Assembly (NCBI GenBank): GCA_964023275.1
Contig: OZ029915.1
Location: 40,975,238 to 41,039,237, forward strand
DNA length: 64,000 nucleotides
DNA from: Norana najaformis
Taxonomy: Eukaryota > Annelida > Clitellata > Crassiclitellata > Hormogastridae
Reading direction: 5' to 3'
Shown: positions 46,829-60,411 of the stretch, in pieces
How the letters are laid out: every line of letters starts with the position of its first letter
Position numbering within the stretch: the first letter of the stretch is position 1
Position numbers and translations under genes: made by a program
The notes under the pieces: generated by a model
What the model was told of the DNA's origin: nothing
What the model saw: the letters and a program-made list of their open reading frames with translations, nothing else
Databases searched by the model: none

Positions 46829-48673
46829 CATACGGGTTTAATGACCGATGGATGGCCAAAGAGTGCGAAATAAGTTCTTTTCGTTAAGTTTCAGAATGTT
46901 CTCAGTCAGACCCCAAATGCGGGGCAAAAGTGACAAAACCGAGACAAGTACGAGACGACATCTTTTGGTCATTTAAGTCGTTCAAGCGCTGACATAATAT
47001 TATGTCCATGCTGTAGAGCCTGTCTTCAAAATTTAATCGAATTCGACAGATGGCGCCAGATATCATTATTACACTTAGTCGCCAGATGTCGTGTGAATAA
47101 TCTCGTGGACCATTATTCATTATGTAGCGCCAGTTGTATCGGAACGAACCAAGGGATACACTGATGCAGTCAGCGGGTTATCAAGATTCAACCCTGCCAG
47201 TCTACAATGGTTCATTAGCGTTAACTTCTATATGGCAACTGGGTTTCAGCCACCCCACCAAATAATTCAAGCTATAGGCTTATCGTGGTTAAATCAACTG
47301 GTAGTTTTCCACAATTGGCTCCAGAAAAGAAGCGCTTATAAGACTTTTCATCTCATAACATCATTTAGCTCTAAACGGGATGGTGCCAGTCCCAGGCCTG
47401 GATAAAGGATGAGTGCGACACTAATTACTTTTGTTACGACAAAGCGTCATTCAAGTCATCACCCACACACACACACACACACACACACAACTTCGGTTCT
47501 CGCCCTCTGTGTATAAAATCATCCTTGATGCATACCTTTACTAGAGAAAGGGACTGTAATGTAATTCGGTAAACACTTATCTACAATCTGGGGTTGGATG
47601 ACTTCTAATCGGTTCCTTTTGAACCCAAAGATGACAGAACTAATGACGCTTGTTAAATTGGGTTTTATTTGATAATCTGGTCGACATATCTGACATACAT
47701 TCGGACTTTTTAATTCTAAACTTTCACCATTTCTGTGCTGAAGTTGGAGTGTGTTCTAACACTTACTTCTCTTGATCATTTCTTCCATTCTCGCTCTTGT
47801 TACTATCGCCTTAGAAAAGTCACTATCTTCAATGTTTCACTGTAGACTCAAGCATCCATTAAACGTACTTAAATTACGCGATATATTCAGATGCTTACAT
47901 ATACGATCATTTAATGATGTTGCAAGGTTGCATTCTGTCTCAACAATCATGTAACTGAGAGAAAAAATATTAGGACCTATGCTTCAACATTTAAGAATTT
48001 ACTTCCTTACTCACTCACTCTAGATCTATTGAAGTTTTATCAATGCGCACTCTCAAAATATAAAGTCTTAAAACACCAGACATTAGGGTAGATATAGGAC
48101 TGTATTCGCCATAAACTGTTTTTTATTAACAGAGCCCTGTCAATGCAGCTTATAAAACCAGACCATTCTGTATAATTATCATAAACTCAACATTCAGCTT
48201 TATAGGTCACACTAACGGCCTCTTATAACTGCACAGTTTATGCCTATGAGCGCGCTAACACGCCAAAGTCTGCTTTTATCATGCACTAAATTAAGATCAG
48301 AGTATAAGGAAATGCCAAGCAAAGCTATTTCTTGTAGGGTTCATGAGTCCCATCCCTTGGAAAAGGAATGATCTAGTGTGAATAGTGAATATTTTACTGA
48401 TCACCCACAACCCACCTGCATGTCAATAAGCCGCAGAGATGCTTTGCCAAGCGCCATCAAAATAATGTGTAATTATTTATATCTACGGTCCCTTGAAATC
48501 CCCCTCCTGAGAGCCAGTCTCCGCACTTGACTTCATGACTTAGTGTTCAGTATTCACTGTTCAAAGCGTGTGCTTGCAACGAAGGGGTAATTTTGCGTCT
48601 GGGTTGTTGTATTTCTGCATGTACGTGTGTTGATATTTCCAGGTTTTCGATGTTAATCTCATTCGCGTTTGAC
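46829..48673. other. No gene
   Basis: 47463-47490 is an (AC)n run. AAATATTAGGACCTATG near 47967 repeats a word present at 25920. Nothing else recognised. Confidence 0.45.
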
Positions 48674-48850
48674 ATGAGTCGAAAGCGTCAACGGCGTCGG
48701 ATACAACTGCAGAGCGCACGAGCTATAATCGTTGAGTTATTACAACGGAGGCGGAGGAAGAATGCTGCCAATCGGAAGAAAAACAGAAAAAAACAGTCGC
48801 AAGCTCAACGAACGAACGTTGACTTTTTATGCATATCAGTCCACCTATAA
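48674..48850 (+). CDS. Short very basic ORF, unrecognised
   Basis: 58 residues beginning MSRKRQRRRIQLQSARAIIV, then ELLQRRRRKNAANRKKNRKK; about 20 of the first 45 residues are Arg or Lys. The pattern of an aliphatic helix followed by an Arg run is reminiscent of the N-terminus of PIF/Harbinger nucleases, but the WVR-type continuation expected there is absent. It could be the N-terminal remnant of such a transposon or a chance ORF. Confidence 0.15.
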   Translation: MSRKRQRRRIQLQSARAIIVELLQRRRRKNAANRKKNRKKQSQAQRTNVDFLCISVHL

Positions 48851-49854
48851 ACATCGAGGCGTAGAAGTTTCGTGGAGATTACGAGATAATATTTTGGCCA
48901 GAAATTAATGCCTCTCTCGGACAATAACTGCCCCGGTTGGACCTTCGAGAGATATAAACGAGACCCGCATCTGGATGATAAAACACGATTTGTCGTAATG
49001 CGAGAAACTGCTAACCTAAATTGAATGAATGGCAAACACACTACTATAATGGCAAGAAATAGTTATTGCGGAGGCAAGATAACCGTTTATTTATTAACAG
49101 CCGACATGTTAGCAACAGTCGGAGACGTATAGACTTAATATATTCCGAGAAATTTAATCGCAAATGCCATAGCAGCGTGAGTGAACCGTGACCCGAATTT
49201 CACGGGTCGACGACGACCTTCTAATGTCAAGTATATATGCACTTATGTAGGTATGCATGCATGTATGCATGTCTGTCTTTCTGTCTGTTTGTCTTTAAGC
49301 ATGCAGGTATGTATGTATATTTCTGGATATTTATATAGCGCCTTTTAGGACTCGATATCCGGAATTACCTTGGTGCAAGAATAATGGGGTAGAATACACG
49401 TAGGTAATACTAGTTTACTGATGGCGTTATATAAATTTCATTGGATTTACGGAGGCATTTATATAAAAAATGAGATCTCAGATGTTACACACAGTTCGAC
49501 AATGCGATCAATGTTGATTTCACTAAACGGGACTTGGATTCGAACCAGGGTCACGTGTGCATAGATAAATGGACATAAATAGTAGATAACTAAATAACCT
49601 CCATCAAAGAATTTCTCTAGCGCTAGCTCTCACAAGAAATTTGCCGTGTCATCGTTCGCATATTGTAAAATCTCAATCGTGCTCTACTCTACTTTCCAAA
49701 AACGTTTCTTATCGATGTCAATGGGACATCGATAATTATTTGATCGTTCGAATAGATTTTCGGGCTGCCTCTATTATTTTGATCTGAAGCGAAATTATAG
49801 AGAATTTGATGCGGCCAGCTGAGTAAAGTAGGGTCTGGTCGCTTAGGGTTCCAT
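48851..49854. other. No gene; isolated tail motif and lone B-box
   Basis: ATTTATATAGCGCCTTTT at 49329-49346 is a 3'-tail motif on the minus strand, followed on that strand by ATACATACATACC. GGTTCGAATCC (minus, 49536-49546) is a perfect Pol III B-box without a matching A-box. ATGGCGTTATATAAATTTCA at 49421-49440 is a second tail motif, on the plus strand. Confidence 0.5.
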
Positions 49855-50110
49855 TAGCCTTCGAAGTCACCAAGCGCCGCCCTACCGACCGATGGATCGG
49901 AGGCACGCAGCTCTGCGTGCGTCCGTGGCCTTCGATGGGATAATTAGGCGTCCCGTGGCCCTGGCGAGTGTCGCCGGACAGTCGTTCTCCCCCCCCCCCC
50001 CCGGTGTCTGCATGAATCCCAAAGTGGACGCAGATGGCCGGTCGACTGACCGAATATCGGCGGAGAAGCGACTATGATGACTAGCGTAGACTCAAGTGAC
50101 GAAACTGGAC
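49855..50110. promoter_or_regulatory. CpG-containing GC-rich block, possible regulatory DNA
   Basis: The block stands out from its AT-rich surroundings and holds many CpGs, an 8-bp perfect hairpin GCACGCAG-CT-CTGCGTGC (49903-49920) and a C14 run (49989-50002). There is no convincing ORF. Function is inferred only from composition. Confidence 0.25.
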
Positions 50111-50152
50111 TCCTGTCTATGAGCTGAGTTGGATAGCGATGCATGCATTACC

Positions 50153-50373
<221 letters not shown>

Positions 50374-50678
50374 TATACCATAGACTGGCTATAGCAGACT
50401 TGCTGAGAGACATAACTCGAGTGTAAGTATACAAGAATTAACTAGTTTCTTTGACATATACTTTACTATGCTTACTTCGAATGCATATAGTCTACCCTTT
50501 GTATGAAAACTAAAAATGGTGCGGAATATTAAATAAAGTCGCAAAAAGTCACTTATACCTCAGAGAACCCCTAACTCAGCATCTAGCGATAATTAATATC
50601 CAGATGATAATCGGCTCATTTCTGCTGTTAGACAGAATGGATGCTAACGTAGGTGTGTACGTGTGTGTTTGTGTATAT
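50374..50678. other. Spacer
   Basis: AT-rich; nothing recognised. The last 30 bases are the TG-rich tail of the adjoining LINE. Confidence 0.4.
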
Positions 50679-51185
50679 GTGTACTTCTTCTGTCCTTCTG
50701 GCTGGAATTAATCCCTCCTAGGGAGGAGTCAGCCACATGGATCCTTCTTTTCCATTTGTTTCGATCTCCATTCTCTTCCTTCTTCAGTCTGAGGAGCTTT
50801 AGGTCTTGCTGAATTATATCTCCCCAACTCTTCTTTTGTCGACCCCGACTGCGGCGTCCATAAACCTCTGTTGTCATATTTCTTTAAATGCCGCTTTCCC
50901 CCCTCTCCTCGTCACATGACCATACCATCTCAACCTGGCTTCTCGTACCTTATCATTTATACATGCCACTCCCAATATCTGTCTGATATACTCATTCCTT
51001 TTCTTGTCTGTATGAAGTGTGATTGCATGTCTAGATCCCGGCCTGACACCCCTCAAATTTTTCATCTGGCACTGAACTGACCCAACAACCTGACCCTTGC
51101 CCTTGAGAACTTGATTCATATATCTCGCCTGTGAATTAGCCGGTCTCACTGACGCAGCTTTTTGTGTGACGTTGATAAATTTCAT
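50679..51185 (-). pseudogene. LINE C-terminal fragment (WYGHV type), frameshifted
   Basis: On the minus strand 51185-50874 carries KKRNEYIRQILGVACINDKV and REARLRWYGHVTRR. After a frameshift at about 50880 the next frame reads GRRSRGRQKKSWGDIIQQDL, then EENGDRNKWKRRIHVADSS to a stop. The arrangement is the C-terminal tail of RTE/Jockey-like endonuclease-RTs, as at 36764, but the sequence is a distinct subfamily. It ends in a CACACA-type tail at about 50645. 5'-truncated. Confidence 0.9.
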
Positions 51186-52960
51186 AGATTTACATTGTAT
51201 TAGTATATTGCGCTGATTTCTAGATGTAAAAAGTAAAACAAAGTAAATTCCTAAAGCATCGTATACAGTGGCGAGCTACACTTCACCGCATACATGGAGT
51301 GCTTTACATAGTCTGTTGTCATGCACTGTTATTCAGGACCTCTAAGGAATTTCTCTTGAATTGGAGCTATATATAATTCATGGTTACAATTATAATTACA
51401 TTTACAATGTCCGGACACACACACAGATATCATTATATATATGCAAATGTGTGAGATGGTTCATGAAATGTTTCCATTAGACATACTGCACGAAATGGCA
51501 AAAGAATCCTCAGTTGCACGCGTGGCACAAGAATACAGAGCAGAGAGGTGACTGTGCTTGGAGCTCCTTGGCTGCTGCTGCAGCTTCAGTCCTCTCCGTT
51601 TTTCAGCGAACGACTATCGACGGATGATCATAGCGATGAATATAGGTCCGGAAAATTTACGACGAAATGATAGAAGTACACATCGCTCATCAGCAGATAG
51701 TTAATCGGTCCACTAATTATAATGATCGTCCATGATCAACACCAAGACAATGATGATTGTGTGATGCATCACGTGTTCATGTGTTATTAAATAGTACGGC
51801 TTGTATCCCATATATGAACTTATACAATCAAGCTACAACTGTGTGAGGGAAACCAATTTATTCAACTGCTGTATTTCGTTGTGTTTGTGTGTCTGTCTAA
51901 ATATGCCTCTATCTGGGTGTCTGTCTGTATAATTATCTGTCTCTGTGCCTTTCTGTATCTTTTTATTTAGTGGTATTAATTGGCCTAATCTATTTGGTTC
52001 CTGGAATGGCTTCCTCGTGCAAAAAATGTAGTTTATCCGTTTACTTTTTCTATAGATCTGTTTAAAGTTGCACGGAAATCAACTTAAATATTGTTAATAA
52101 ATGTCCAAATATGGTTTCTTTTGTTACCATAACCTGTCATCTCTCTGCAAATGTTATTATCGTTGTTACCATTTAATAGTGTATAACGATTTAATATTTT
52201 TGCTATAATAAATTTTTAAAAGAATTGAAAAAAATCTTAAGTACTTGGGCCATGGGCGTCCCCAGCCTATAAATATATGTGGATATGTCCTCTGTTCAAT
52301 GTAGGGATAGGTTTTTATGTTTTGCAGTTGAAAGAGTCTGAAGAAGACTGCAGATGGTGTTAATAGACAGTTTTGAGCTTGCTACTGCACTTGTAACCAT
52401 ATTTAATATAATCCTATAGTGTAAAGCCATATGAGATTTAAAATTCGCTATGGTGTGTAATTATTTTAACATATAAATACCTGACATGCAAAATACCCGA
52501 TTTCGTTGGCATTAGTTCTGCTGACCTTTCGCCGAAGGCAGTTTTCACCTTCTAAATAAACACCTATTAGCGAGTATACACTGAATGTGAACGTCAGTTG
52601 GTTCGGCTGTCATAAACATATGCGTACCTAGGTGGCCGGAAGGAAAGATACATTGCATCAATTTCTATGTGTTACACGACCCTCCGTTTGGAAGAAGGTC
52701 ATATATATAATGGACCTGTTTATACTGAGTCCATACAGATAGAAAGAGAGAGAGAGATAGTGAATTACTCGGTAACACCTGCTAGCGATTAAATCTTCAT
52801 TTGCTCACTTGGCTATTACACACTCTCGCAAAAAAGAGCCGAACTGAGAGGGAATAGGCTACATTTCTGCCTGTCTTTCTAGGTGTAAGTTTACAGATGT
52901 GTGTACCTATAGTTGGCTGTTCGTCTTTCTTCGTCTATATACAAGCATTCATGTCTCCTA
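51186..52960. other. No gene
   Basis: 51890-51960 is TGTCTGTC-rich; 52010-52230 is AT-rich. No supported ORF. Confidence 0.45.
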
Positions 52961-53560
52961 ATAGAAACCGCGATGGGACATAACACAGCAAGGGTCCTGG
53001 CCAACTGAAAAACCCCGGTGTCGCAGGATCTGTTGATGGAGTGACGAGCGAACTACTGGCCGGGTCAATTTGTTCCCCCGTAGCAACCGTCGAATAGCTT
53101 CATCAACACTCCATAATGATTGTCTTTGAGAAATTAGTCACAGATGCGAGCCTCCTTCCTTTCGTGCCTCCACTAGTGGCGTTTGCCTGCGGGGCGACGA
53201 GAAACGCCCGTTTGTTTAGGGGCAAATGGATTTCCCAACGCCCTTCTAAGGAGAGGGAAAAGTCTTTGCGAGCAGTTTAGATCGGCAGATGATCCGCTCG
53301 GTGAAGTTTTGGTAGGTCCTACCGGTAGAAACAATAAATAGGCGCCTGCGGTGGTTGAGAGTTAGCGGCCCTGCATGCGGAGGGCTGTCGATCTTAGGTC
53401 ACCCGGGGGAGGCGATCCGTCAGCTCGGCCTGAGTGACGGCCGGGTTTTCGCTTAGGGAGCTCAGCGGGGTTGCCGAAATGTGAGCAATAAACGCCACAA
53501 ATGCGGAAGTTCGATACAGTTTCAAAGGAAACCGGGTCGGCGTGAAATGGAAATATTATA
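52961..53560. promoter_or_regulatory. GC-balanced non-coding block
   Basis: The sequence is richer in CpG than its surroundings and free of simple repeats. A weak tRNA-like string (TGCGGTGGTTGAGAGTTAGC, about 53348) lies inside but has no good B-box. An 80-aa minus-strand ORF has no domain. It could be conserved regulatory DNA; that rests on composition only. Confidence 0.2.
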
Positions 53561-54860
53561 CAGAACATTAAATCGTGAGCATAGCATCGCAATCTGGACG
53601 TCATTTAATGATCGACATCTCTAAATTTCCCATGTATTCAGCTGCGCCTCTTAAGCGCCTATAAAACCATACTCCCTTCACGTAAATAGGTAGACTTTCG
53701 CTTAAGGTGGGCACTTCATAACAGAAAATAATCTGGTCCATCAGCCTATGTAAACAAAAATAGTCCCATGTACTTTCTTGCACGCCAAATTATGTGTATA
53801 AATTATACATGGTCGATGTGTTGTAAATGCTTAAAGCAACACAAGCTCATTTCCTTCAGGAGGGCTATTTATTTTACGTACACCAGGCTATTGTATTGGT
53901 CATATCGCTTGCGTCAATATATCACAGCGCACCTAATACATGTCTTATACTTTTATGCTTGCAGTTAACAGAGATGCGGAAGGTAACTATGTATAATGAT
54001 AGAGGTGAGCATAGAGAATCAAGACAAGAGAAAGAGACCAAAAGAGATATGAAAGAATGACGCAGTGCTCGAGCATGCATCCACTCAGTTGGCTAACAAC
54101 CTAATCAACACCCAACTACTTTCCACCTACCATCAACCATCTATATGACAGACTTAAGCAGCTATGTCACTTCTTCATTTTCTCAGCTACTCAAACTATG
54201 GTTACTCAAAAAGGCGGCTGGAAAACCAAGAAGAGGCTCAAAGAGAAACAAGAACTTTCTGTGATGTAGACAAAAGGTTTTGTCAACCAAAAGAATCTTG
54301 GAAACTGTTCCCTGCCAACTTTATTTAAATAAGCACGGCTAAATTCAATGAATGTAATCAACAATAACATTTAATAAACGCCAGAAAAGAGATTCAAATA
54401 ATATTTTCTTACTAGACTGCTCTTCAATTTTATCTGAATTTATGGAAAACTTAATCCAATACTTCTCTCTAATACAGTTTTTAAAAATTTCATTCAAGTG
54501 CTTGGGTTCCTTTTCTACTGATGAACTAATGTTATTTCATTACGTGACCTTTCACGTTCAGTGAATTTTATTTCGTAAATCGGTTGTAAAACATCTCCAC
54601 CAGCAACAACGCTGCTGGCTTAGTGTATGCTGTATGAAACTGATCCCACAACATAGCACTTGAGAACAGAAAGAAATGCACAAAGAAAAACACACAGACC
54701 TGTAGGCAGACATACATACATAAATACAAATATGCAGACATACGAACATATAGACATAGACATACAAACATACAATGAGGCAGACGAGCAGACAGAGAGG
54801 CAGCCATCCTAGAGCGGTAGTTCATGTGGGTTGACTATTGTGGACTGCGAAATGAGAATC
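53561..54860. other. No gene
   Basis: AT-rich; short ORFs of under 90 aa without domains. 54700-54770 is CATA/GACA-rich. Confidence 0.45.
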
Positions 54861-55620
54861 TCGAACTGGATTCAGCATTAAATCATGTGTAGCAACGAAA
54901 TATTAACTTTAGACGGAAAAACGAAAGGCTTGAACGCAGACTGCGATCGATGATATATTTGTTCTGCTGCTTCCGGGAAAAAACTTCTCAAGTGACCTTG
55001 TCTAAGAATCTTTGGCTCTCTAATCAAGTCGACCAGCGAGCGTTTATTAACGTCTGCAGTCGGGTAAACCAAGATTTCCTGACGGATGTGTGATTAAACG
55101 ATCAAAGTCTGTAGGGCGTTCAACGGGTCTTGGGTTTCCACGTAATAGGTCGGGGTCAAACGGCCACAACCTTCTGCCACCGGCTACAACTGTCATTACC
55201 CCCGTGCGACAAACACGTGCCCGACGTAATAATTAGGACCTCATAGCAGAGGACAGAATCGTGGGCACGCCATGCCAAACGACAGCGGACTGAGAGCGGG
55301 AAATTACAGGCCCGAAAAGTAGAAATGTGATTAACAGTATCTTGCGGACTGGGGTTCATGAAGTTCCGGATCGGCGGCATGCATCTGAAGAAACGGCCCT
55401 AAATGATTAAAGAGCCCTTTCAAATAGGCTGGGCCTCGCTTAATCTTAGAAGGCAAGAATTAAGGCGGTCGTAATTATACAATGTCGATATATTTATCAC
55501 GGGAAAGTGACGAGGGCGTATTGTTGGCCATTTTGCCAGTTTGAGACTTAGTTCGTCCGCAAATGAATAATTATAGTCGGGCGGGAATTTCAACGAAAAG
55601 GCCTCAAAGGTCACAAAGCA
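54861..55620. promoter_or_regulatory. GC-balanced block with homeodomain-type cores
   Basis: About 760 bases with balanced base composition, no simple repeats and no ORF above 75 aa. Two TAATTA-type cores lie within GTAATAATTAGG (55226-55237) and ATGAATAATTATAG (55562-55575). It resembles an enhancer-like conserved element, but no comparison could be made. Confidence 0.25.
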
Positions 55621-56150
55621 TGCACTTCACGTGCTAAGTATATACAAGTAAATGTATACTGCACATGTATGCAGCCACTTGTATTACAATGATAGTGTTC
55701 AAATATGTCAGGAATGCCTAGAGTGCGAACTTGAAAACATATGTATATAAGAAAGGCGCTACAAAATATTTATGTGCAAAGATATGCAGAGTATATAGTG
55801 TGTATATATATATATATGCCTTCAATCGAGTCATTTCCTATAGGTTTACGCTATATAGCCTATGCTCAGGAGACCTGGGTATATAAATGAGAGTGCGCAT
55901 GTATATAAGCCTATGTTTTCTGTGTGTTAGCGATTTTGCAGATAGGTCCATTTTAGTGTCGGTGAAACTCAGTTCATCTGGTTTGGTCACCGTCGGCAGC
56001 TTCTCTCCTTCCCCCCCTCTCTGTTTCTCTGTCTCCCTGTCTCTATCTGTCCTTTCTCTCCCTGTCGCTTTCTTATTCTCTCCCCTTTTCTCTTTCCCTC
56101 AGCCTTCCTGCATATATCTCGTATAAAAGAGCCCATATGCCAGCTGTGTA
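55621..56150. other. No gene; TA and CT-rich patches
   Basis: 55790-55825 has a (TA)n patch and 56000-56100 is CTCTGTCT-rich. GAAAGGCGCTACAAAATATT (55751-55770) is a tail-motif variant. Confidence 0.45.
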
Positions 56151-56870
56151 GGCCTAGAGTGGATTCGGGGGAGAGTCGGTCCTCTGGTGGAGTTACATGA
56201 GATCGACGTTCGGCCGTTGGTAACGGAATACGGATTTAATAAGCGCTCGATTGGGTCATTAATCGACCGGTGACATCAGAAATGTGTCTCGAGACGAGTG
56301 ACATCCTTTGTCACGCTCCGTTTGACCAGCTTGACCAGATGAAGGGTCCTTATGCGTCCAGTCTCTGATGACCGCCGACCCTCTGTATCTTTGACGCTGA
56401 CAATTCAGCCGATCGAGCGCGCCAACGAGAGGCATGTGCGCGCAACACGTGATGCTCTCATCTGTCAGTCTGTCATTGCCTCGCGCATGCAGTGACGGAA
56501 GCCGGTAGATAATAAAGACCTCGACATCGAACAAATTAAACGACGCAAACGATGTGTTGTCTGTTAGTGTTTACACTTTCTTCCGTGCACAATTGATTCT
56601 CGACACAATATGAGTTTAGTGTCTCCCGCCCGACTCACAATAGCGTCAGCTTCTAATGACTAGTTGGAGTCCGGGAAAACGCTGAGCTTTACTACAGCAA
56701 CACATCTTACATCATTTTGTTCTCCAGTGCACGCGACGTCTACTGCTGTTGACCGATATACAACGGGCGCATTGTCACGCATTTGTTCCTGTTTATGATG
56801 GGTGTTGTGACGCCCACCAGTGACTAATGCGAATGTCATTTCCATGCTGATATTGCCTCCCTGAAATACT
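56151..56870. promoter_or_regulatory. GC-balanced non-coding block
   Basis: Similar in character to 54861-55620: CpG-containing, repeat-free, and ORFs only up to 91 aa without domains. Regulatory function is conjecture. Confidence 0.2.
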
Positions 56871-58223
56871 AATTATTCTACTGCATCACGGTCATTGCCT
56901 TCTTGAAATATATGCCTACCATTATATTACATTGTTTACAGCTACATGTATTGTCTTCTTAAAATGCTAATAGTCGCCTGAATAGTATAGCAGTACATTA
57001 CATTGTTTTCATGAAATCCTGCAGGAGGCATATTCGATTTGCATGAAACGTGTAACCGACATGTGTCTTCTGTAATTTCTTTGACACCATCGGCATTTCC
57101 TTTATTCTTATTGGTTGTCGAGGGGCAGATTGCCTCTGTTGACATAAAAACAATCCATAAACTCTGGCATGTTGCATGAAATGTACAACATATATTAGGC
57201 TTTGTCGAAATAATGAAGTTTGAATAATAAACCCTCCGGTCAACTGAAGAACCATTTACTGAAACAATGGAAGTGGTCTCTTTTATAAGCATCACACAAT
57301 ATGAGGTAGAGAATAATGATAACATTGAAATGGATCACGATTGATGGATAGAGCAACTTGAAGGAAAATGCCGAGCATTCTGAAGAATGGCAGTACTTGA
57401 AGTAGCCTTCAAACCAGGAAAAGGATAGTCTGAACTGGGCCTATGCTTTCCGCCTATGTTTAGCGCTTTTTTCACAATCGCTACTTCTTTTTTATCTTTT
57501 TCCATTTCACTCTACTTTACCATTCTCTGCTTCTAAACTCTAGTTAAGAGCTCTCTGACTCTCTCCAGTGTCTGCCATGGACTTGGTCCAACCGACCGAC
57601 CGATAATTATATAGCGCGCTAATAATGACCGAACGAGCAATGTGCCCTTCAGCCGCAGTTTGTTTAACCCCTGCGACCTAGATTATTCTATCACCTGTCA
57701 ATCTTTTAGCTGCCATCTATCGACGGAGCTAACAATCTTCTTGCAACTTGTCATGGTCAGAGCGATTCAACGCAGCAACAGCAGCAGATGGTGCTAACTG
57801 GTGGTGCTACTGGTGCTAAGTGTGTCAATTGGTGTTAACACTACATTGTGCCGGTGCTGTGTTTTGCTGAGAGATCGTCAGTTGCAGCAACTCCTGCAGA
57901 TGAATGCTGAATAGAGAAAGATGCTATCGACAGATGGCCAACCCCCGCTGAGTAGATAGCCATGCGAGTGGAACGATTAGGATACCTGCGGCGCAGAGGC
58001 TGCTTTTACGGCTCATTTGATTATAGATACTGTATCGTCTCTGTCGCTGTAGAATATTGGTTTGAGGTTATTGTATGGAACGCATGTACGTTTAGATTCT
58101 ATATGTATGTATGTATTTAAAACTGTACATATCTACATGTAGTTGGATTCTAATCAGGTGACCATTACCGTGAAATCTTTAGAGATCTATATAGTAAGCA
58201 TTCACACACAAACACACGCATGA

Positions 58224-58254
<31 letters not shown>

Positions 58255-58284
58255 TATATATATGTACATGTTGAGATATGTAGA
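56871..58284. other. No gene
   Basis: AATTATATAGCGCGCT at 57605-57620 is an isolated tail motif on the minus strand beside a CCGACCGACCGA patch. Nothing else recognised; ORFs up to 127 aa at 56942-57325 lack domains. Confidence 0.45.
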
Positions 58285-58520
58285 TGTACTCATACTGACG
58301 CGGATTGACTACTGTAACTCCATCACAGCAGGACTGCCAAACTGCAGAATCGTCCGCTCCAGTCCGCCTGCATGAATAGTGGACAGCCAGCCAAAATACT
58401 CTCATATAACCGAATATTTATCCAAATGTTTAGATCAGCTATATAGGCGTATAAATAGCGCTTTTGGCTGGTGCATTAAGGGCGCTATATACATGTTCTA
58501 TTGCATTACATTACATATAA
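58285..58520 (+). pseudogene. CR1/L2-like LINE remnant with internal deletion
   Basis: LTRIDYCNSITAGLPNC (58295-58345) is the conserved RxDYCNSLLxGLP block of the CR1-group RT. Most of the C-terminal coding region is then missing. The 3' terminus appears at 58479-58515 as AAGGGCGCTATATACATGTT followed by a CATTACATTACAT tail. The long (TA)n tract starts about 20 bases later. Confidence 0.75.
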
Positions 58521-58535
58521 TATGCCATAAATAAC

Positions 58536-58657
<122 letters not shown>

Positions 58658-58792
58658 TCCAAAGCGTCGCACTACATTAACGTATCCAACAAATGACATA
58701 ATATGACGTAACAAATTATTAAGATTTTGCAAGCGAAATTTATGTTCTTCTAAACTCCATTGGCCTTATATTTATTTAAATCTATAAGTAAT

Positions 58793-58870
58793 TTTATTAC
58801 TTTATTTATTCAGCGCCACTATCTTATGACGAAACATGAATCAGTGGCGCTGAACAATTGTGTGTTAGAA
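58793..58870 (-). repeat. SINE 3' end, 5'-truncated
   Basis: On the minus strand ACAATTGTTCAGCGCCACTG, then CATAAGATAGTGGCGCTGAA and TAAATAAA match the distal body and tail of the tRNA-Thr-type SINE. Head and central body are absent. Confidence 0.85.
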
Positions 58871-60411
58871 CCTCTGAAAAAAACTGTGAATGCTTAATAT
58901 AGCCAGTGCTTTCTGGCTTCTTCTTAGAGGGTGTGATAGTATCCATTGAGACAGCACTATCGTCCAAATCATGCATTTCCACGAGTCTACAACTCCAGCA
59001 ATGAAGAATTTCTTCCTTAATGTTCCCTTCGGTTATGCTTCAATAATTCATGTCAAATGAACTTCACCAAATGAACTGTGTCGACTTTGTTTCTGCCTTC
59101 TTTGCTTGTTCCAATTTCTCTTCTCGTCATATACAACATCCTTGATTAGTTTTAATTCTCTTCATATGCTTTTTCGTATTGTTTTTGTTCTTCTCGTTCT
59201 TTTTCCTATTCTTCCTCTCTCTCTCCTCTTCCACTTCTTTCTTCCTCCTCATTTTTTCTTCTTTGTCATTTCCTCCTCTTTTTCGTTCTGGTCTTATCCC
59301 GTTTACTTTTTCCTAATTTTGTTGTTGCATTTAAATCTGTTTAATGTGGGGCATATATACAGTCTTTAAGAACTATATATGTCTAAATATATATTTCTAT
59401 GTATGCAATATACATAGGTCAGCTGCTGTCTTTTGTCGTTTAACAACTAATTACTATGCCTGTAGATTTATATGTATACATATATATAGGCTTATCTTAA
59501 CTTAGCTGATACGGTATATCCCATATATATTTAATTCCAAAGCAGGCACAGTCTCCAGCGCGGGGATAGAATTGTATATGTGTTGAAGTTAGTGAAGTCG
59601 GTCGGCATGCAGTGTGTTAATCTTATGAAACGCATTTGTTGCAAATAGCAACAAAATTTGAATTGACTTATCAATATCGTTGCTGTTGTTATTGGCTGTG
59701 GTGCTTGCTTGGTGGCAGCGGCCCCGCAATATGTTGTTATGAACATACTTTTTAAGGAACCACATCTTTACTTCATCGGTCGTTGTTCGGCGCCAGTCTT
59801 TTTCTAAGCTTTGACTCTATTCTGAATAAACTATTCCTAGGTTCTCGGTTATGACTGCTATGCCGGCCAACTATATATAAGATTTTTTATAGTTTTAATT
59901 TGCAGTACACTACCTTTGCTATAGTCCTGTAGGAACATACACATATAATGTGCATCTAAACGTTTAGGCTGTTTACATATGTGTCTTCCACCATGCATCG
60001 TGTTCTTGCTTCAATAGGCTACTTATTGTATTGTTGCTATTGTCAATTGTAAATAAACTATAGCACACGGTATATACAGTAAATGTAAAATACGTCATTT
60101 TTGTAGAAAAAGTTATTTTTGCGATTGAGGAATCTGTATACTAACACCGCAGAAAAGGCTACTAGTATTACTTCTTGATATGGCGATTATGTTTACTGCG
60201 TAGTAAAGCCTAGTTTCATTTGTTCTTATGTTTAACTACACGTAAATGTTGTTAAATACATTTAATAGACTTTACCTCTTCCTTCTTTAGTTGTAACACA
60301 AGGAATGTTAACTGTTGGTCCTATATATATTCTGTAACATGTATAAATGGTTTTAGTTTGCTAACAAACGAGACATGGAACAAATGTAATCAAGCATTTA
60401 TATAGCACCAC
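58871..60411. other. No gene; beyond the 3' end of the bHLH gene
   Basis: 59210-59300 is pyrimidine-rich. GCATTTATATAGCACCAC (60394-60411) is an isolated tail motif. No supported ORF. Confidence 0.45.

Noticed and set aside
49536..49546. Pol III promoter at a lone B-box
   Set aside because: No A-box or tRNA-like fold at the expected distance; an 11-base match alone can arise by chance.
53338..53410. tRNA-like sequence
   Set aside because: The A-box-like string is present but the B-box is poor (GGTCACCCGGG) and no arms pair.
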